Both the position numbers and the translations under genes were made by a program. Positions 63,125-64,000 of a stretch of DNA of 64,000 nucleotides are shown in pieces. The DNA is from Smithella sp. GTDB taxonomy: Bacteria; Desulfobacterota; Syntrophia; Syntrophales; Smithellaceae. Positions within the stretch are counted from its first letter, which is position 1, and every line of letters begins with the position of its first letter. A model generated the notes under the pieces. That model saw nothing but the letters and a program-made list of their open reading frames with translations. It was not told the origin of the DNA and made no database searches. The stretch lies in assembly GCA_018056685.1 (NCBI GenBank), contig JAGPFC010000004.1, forward strand, positions 1-64,000. Reading direction: 5' to 3'.

Positions 63125-64000
63125 AGAAGAGCGGTTATTTGATGAAACTGCGCAATCTTTTTGTTTCAGGATACCTGGCGCTCGTCATAGCAGTGCCGGT
63201 TATGGCGCAAACACATTCTCATTCAACCGAATCGGCAAAGTCTCCGGCAGATCAGCAAAGCCAACCGGCAGTGCCATCTGATCAGGATGTACCACAGGTG
63301 GAGATATCCGCCGATCAGCAGAAACTCATTGGCGTTAAAACAGTCAAGGCAGCGGTCATGCCAGTCAAGAAAGTTATCCGGACAGTGGGCAGAGTGGAAG
63401 TCGATGAAAGCCGGCAGGCAACCATTAACGCCAAAACTGAAGGATGGATTGAAAAGCTCTATGTGAGCACAACGGGGAGTTACGTTGCCAAAGGAGAAAA
63501 AATTGCCGAGATTTACAGCCCGGAGCTCCTGGCGACACAGCAGGAATTTCTGACGGCATTGAAATGGGCCAAAGATATGGAGGCCGCTCATTCAGAAGCC
63601 GGGCAAACCACATCCTCTGCATCGGAGTTAAACAAGATGCTTGCCCGGGATGCCGCCGCCACACTGGAGGCAGCGCGTCAACGTCTCCTTTTGTGGGATG
63701 TCTCTCCCGCGCAGATCAGGCAGATCGAAAAGACAGGGAAAGCTTTCCGGACTCTGACACTGTATGCGCCGGTCAGCGGATACGTGACGCAAAAAATGGT
63801 TATTAGCGGAATGAAAATTATGCCGGGAGAAAAAATCCTGGACATAGCCGATTTATCCGGCCTGTGGGTTGTGGCCGATGTTTATGAATACGAATTGCCG
63901 CTCGTCAAGGTCGGTAATCAGGCAACAATAACACTGGCCTCGCTTCCCGGAGTGGAGTTGACGTCGAAGATTGATTATATCTATCCGGACTTGTCAGCGC
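63121..64000 (+). CDS. RND efflux periplasmic adaptor, CusB-like (partial)
   Basis: The frame runs off the right end after 293 residues. A signal peptide (about residues 1-30, ending VMA before QTHSHS) precedes a His-rich start. PQVEISADQQKLIGVKTVKA and VGRVEVDESRQATINAKTEG begin the membrane-fusion core; WIEKLYVSTTGSYVAKGEKI is the lipoyl-like hairpin, and VSGYVTQKMVISGMKIMPGE the return half, followed by LWVVADVYEYELPLV. The order FixH-like, TolC-like, CusB-like predicts an RND pump gene (CusA) just beyond the window. Confidence 0.85.
   Translation, partial: MKKSGYLMKLRNLFVSGYLALVIAVPVMAQTHSHSTESAKSPADQQSQPAVPSDQDVPQVEISADQQKLIGVKTVKAAVMPVKKVIRTVGRVEVDESRQATINAKTEGWIEKLYVSTTGSYVAKGEKIAEIYSPELLATQQEFLTALKWAKDMEAAHSEAGQTTSSASELNKMLARDAAATLEAARQRLLLWDVSPAQIRQIEKTGKAFRTLTLYAPVSGYVTQKMVISGMKIMPGEKILDIADLSGLWVVADVYEYELPLVKVGNQATITLASLPGVELTSKIDYIYPDLSA

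Overview
The window reads as an anaerobic, Gram-negative bacterium, most likely a deltaproteobacterium (Desulfobacterota) related to the Syntrophus/Smithella group. This is inferred from the gene content: ATP-dependent acyl-CoA reductase/dehydratase proteins with activases, many Fe-S proteins, a three-domain NifU, a full Tol-Pal system and Tat-type signals. No rRNA, tRNA, CRISPR array, insertion sequence or phage gene was recognised.

Layout. 1-5.0 kb: end of a surface-polysaccharide locus (DUF2142 membrane protein fragment, a decayed glycosyltransferase, two rhamnosyltransferase-like GT2 enzymes, an epimerase, an O-antigen ligase/polymerase). 5-12.9 kb: mixed housekeeping genes (Sel1-repeat protein, PilZ protein, GT25, M14 peptidase, TrmJ) and an Fe-alcohol dehydrogenase/DegT aminotransferase pair. 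13.1-24.5 kb: a tight ten-gene minus-strand operon with a divergent FadR-type regulator. It encodes a CoA ligase, an SCP2-type thiolase, two 2-hydroxyacyl-CoA dehydratase/benzoyl-CoA reductase-like subunits, two dissimilar activase subunits, a dicluster ferredoxin, a nitroreductase, a small membrane protein and an unusual GMC oxidoreductase with a four-cysteine cluster. This is the strongest candidate for an undescribed catabolic system. 24.7-33.1 kb: rplM-rpsI, argC, cysS, then a C-terminal protease and envelope lipoproteins. 33.1-37.9 kb: tolQ-tolR-tolA-tolB-pal-cpoB on the minus strand. 38-42 kb: a secreted cyclase with a PhcB-like methyltransferase, and an ABC-F ATPase.

42-50.1 kb is an accessory, partly decaying stretch. 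It holds a ferredoxin-like regulator/oxidoreductase, an Old Yellow Enzyme-type FAD/Fe-S oxidoreductase, a dispersed intergenic repeat family, an ethanolamine-ammonia-lyase-like EutB-EutC fusion damaged by a large in-frame deletion and a frameshift, and a relic of a second Old Yellow Enzyme-type gene.

50.2-61.4 kb is a long plus-strand run devoted to sulfur and Fe-S chemistry: Rrf2/IscR-type regulator, mnmA, nadA, metY, cysK, metX, metW, a CDF-like transporter, nifU, nifS, cysE and fdhD. It links cysteine and methionine synthesis to Fe-S assembly, tRNA thiolation and formate dehydrogenase maturation. 61.4-64 kb begins a Cus-type metal efflux operon (Met-rich FixH/YtkA-like protein, TolC-like channel, CusB-like adaptor) that runs off the window.
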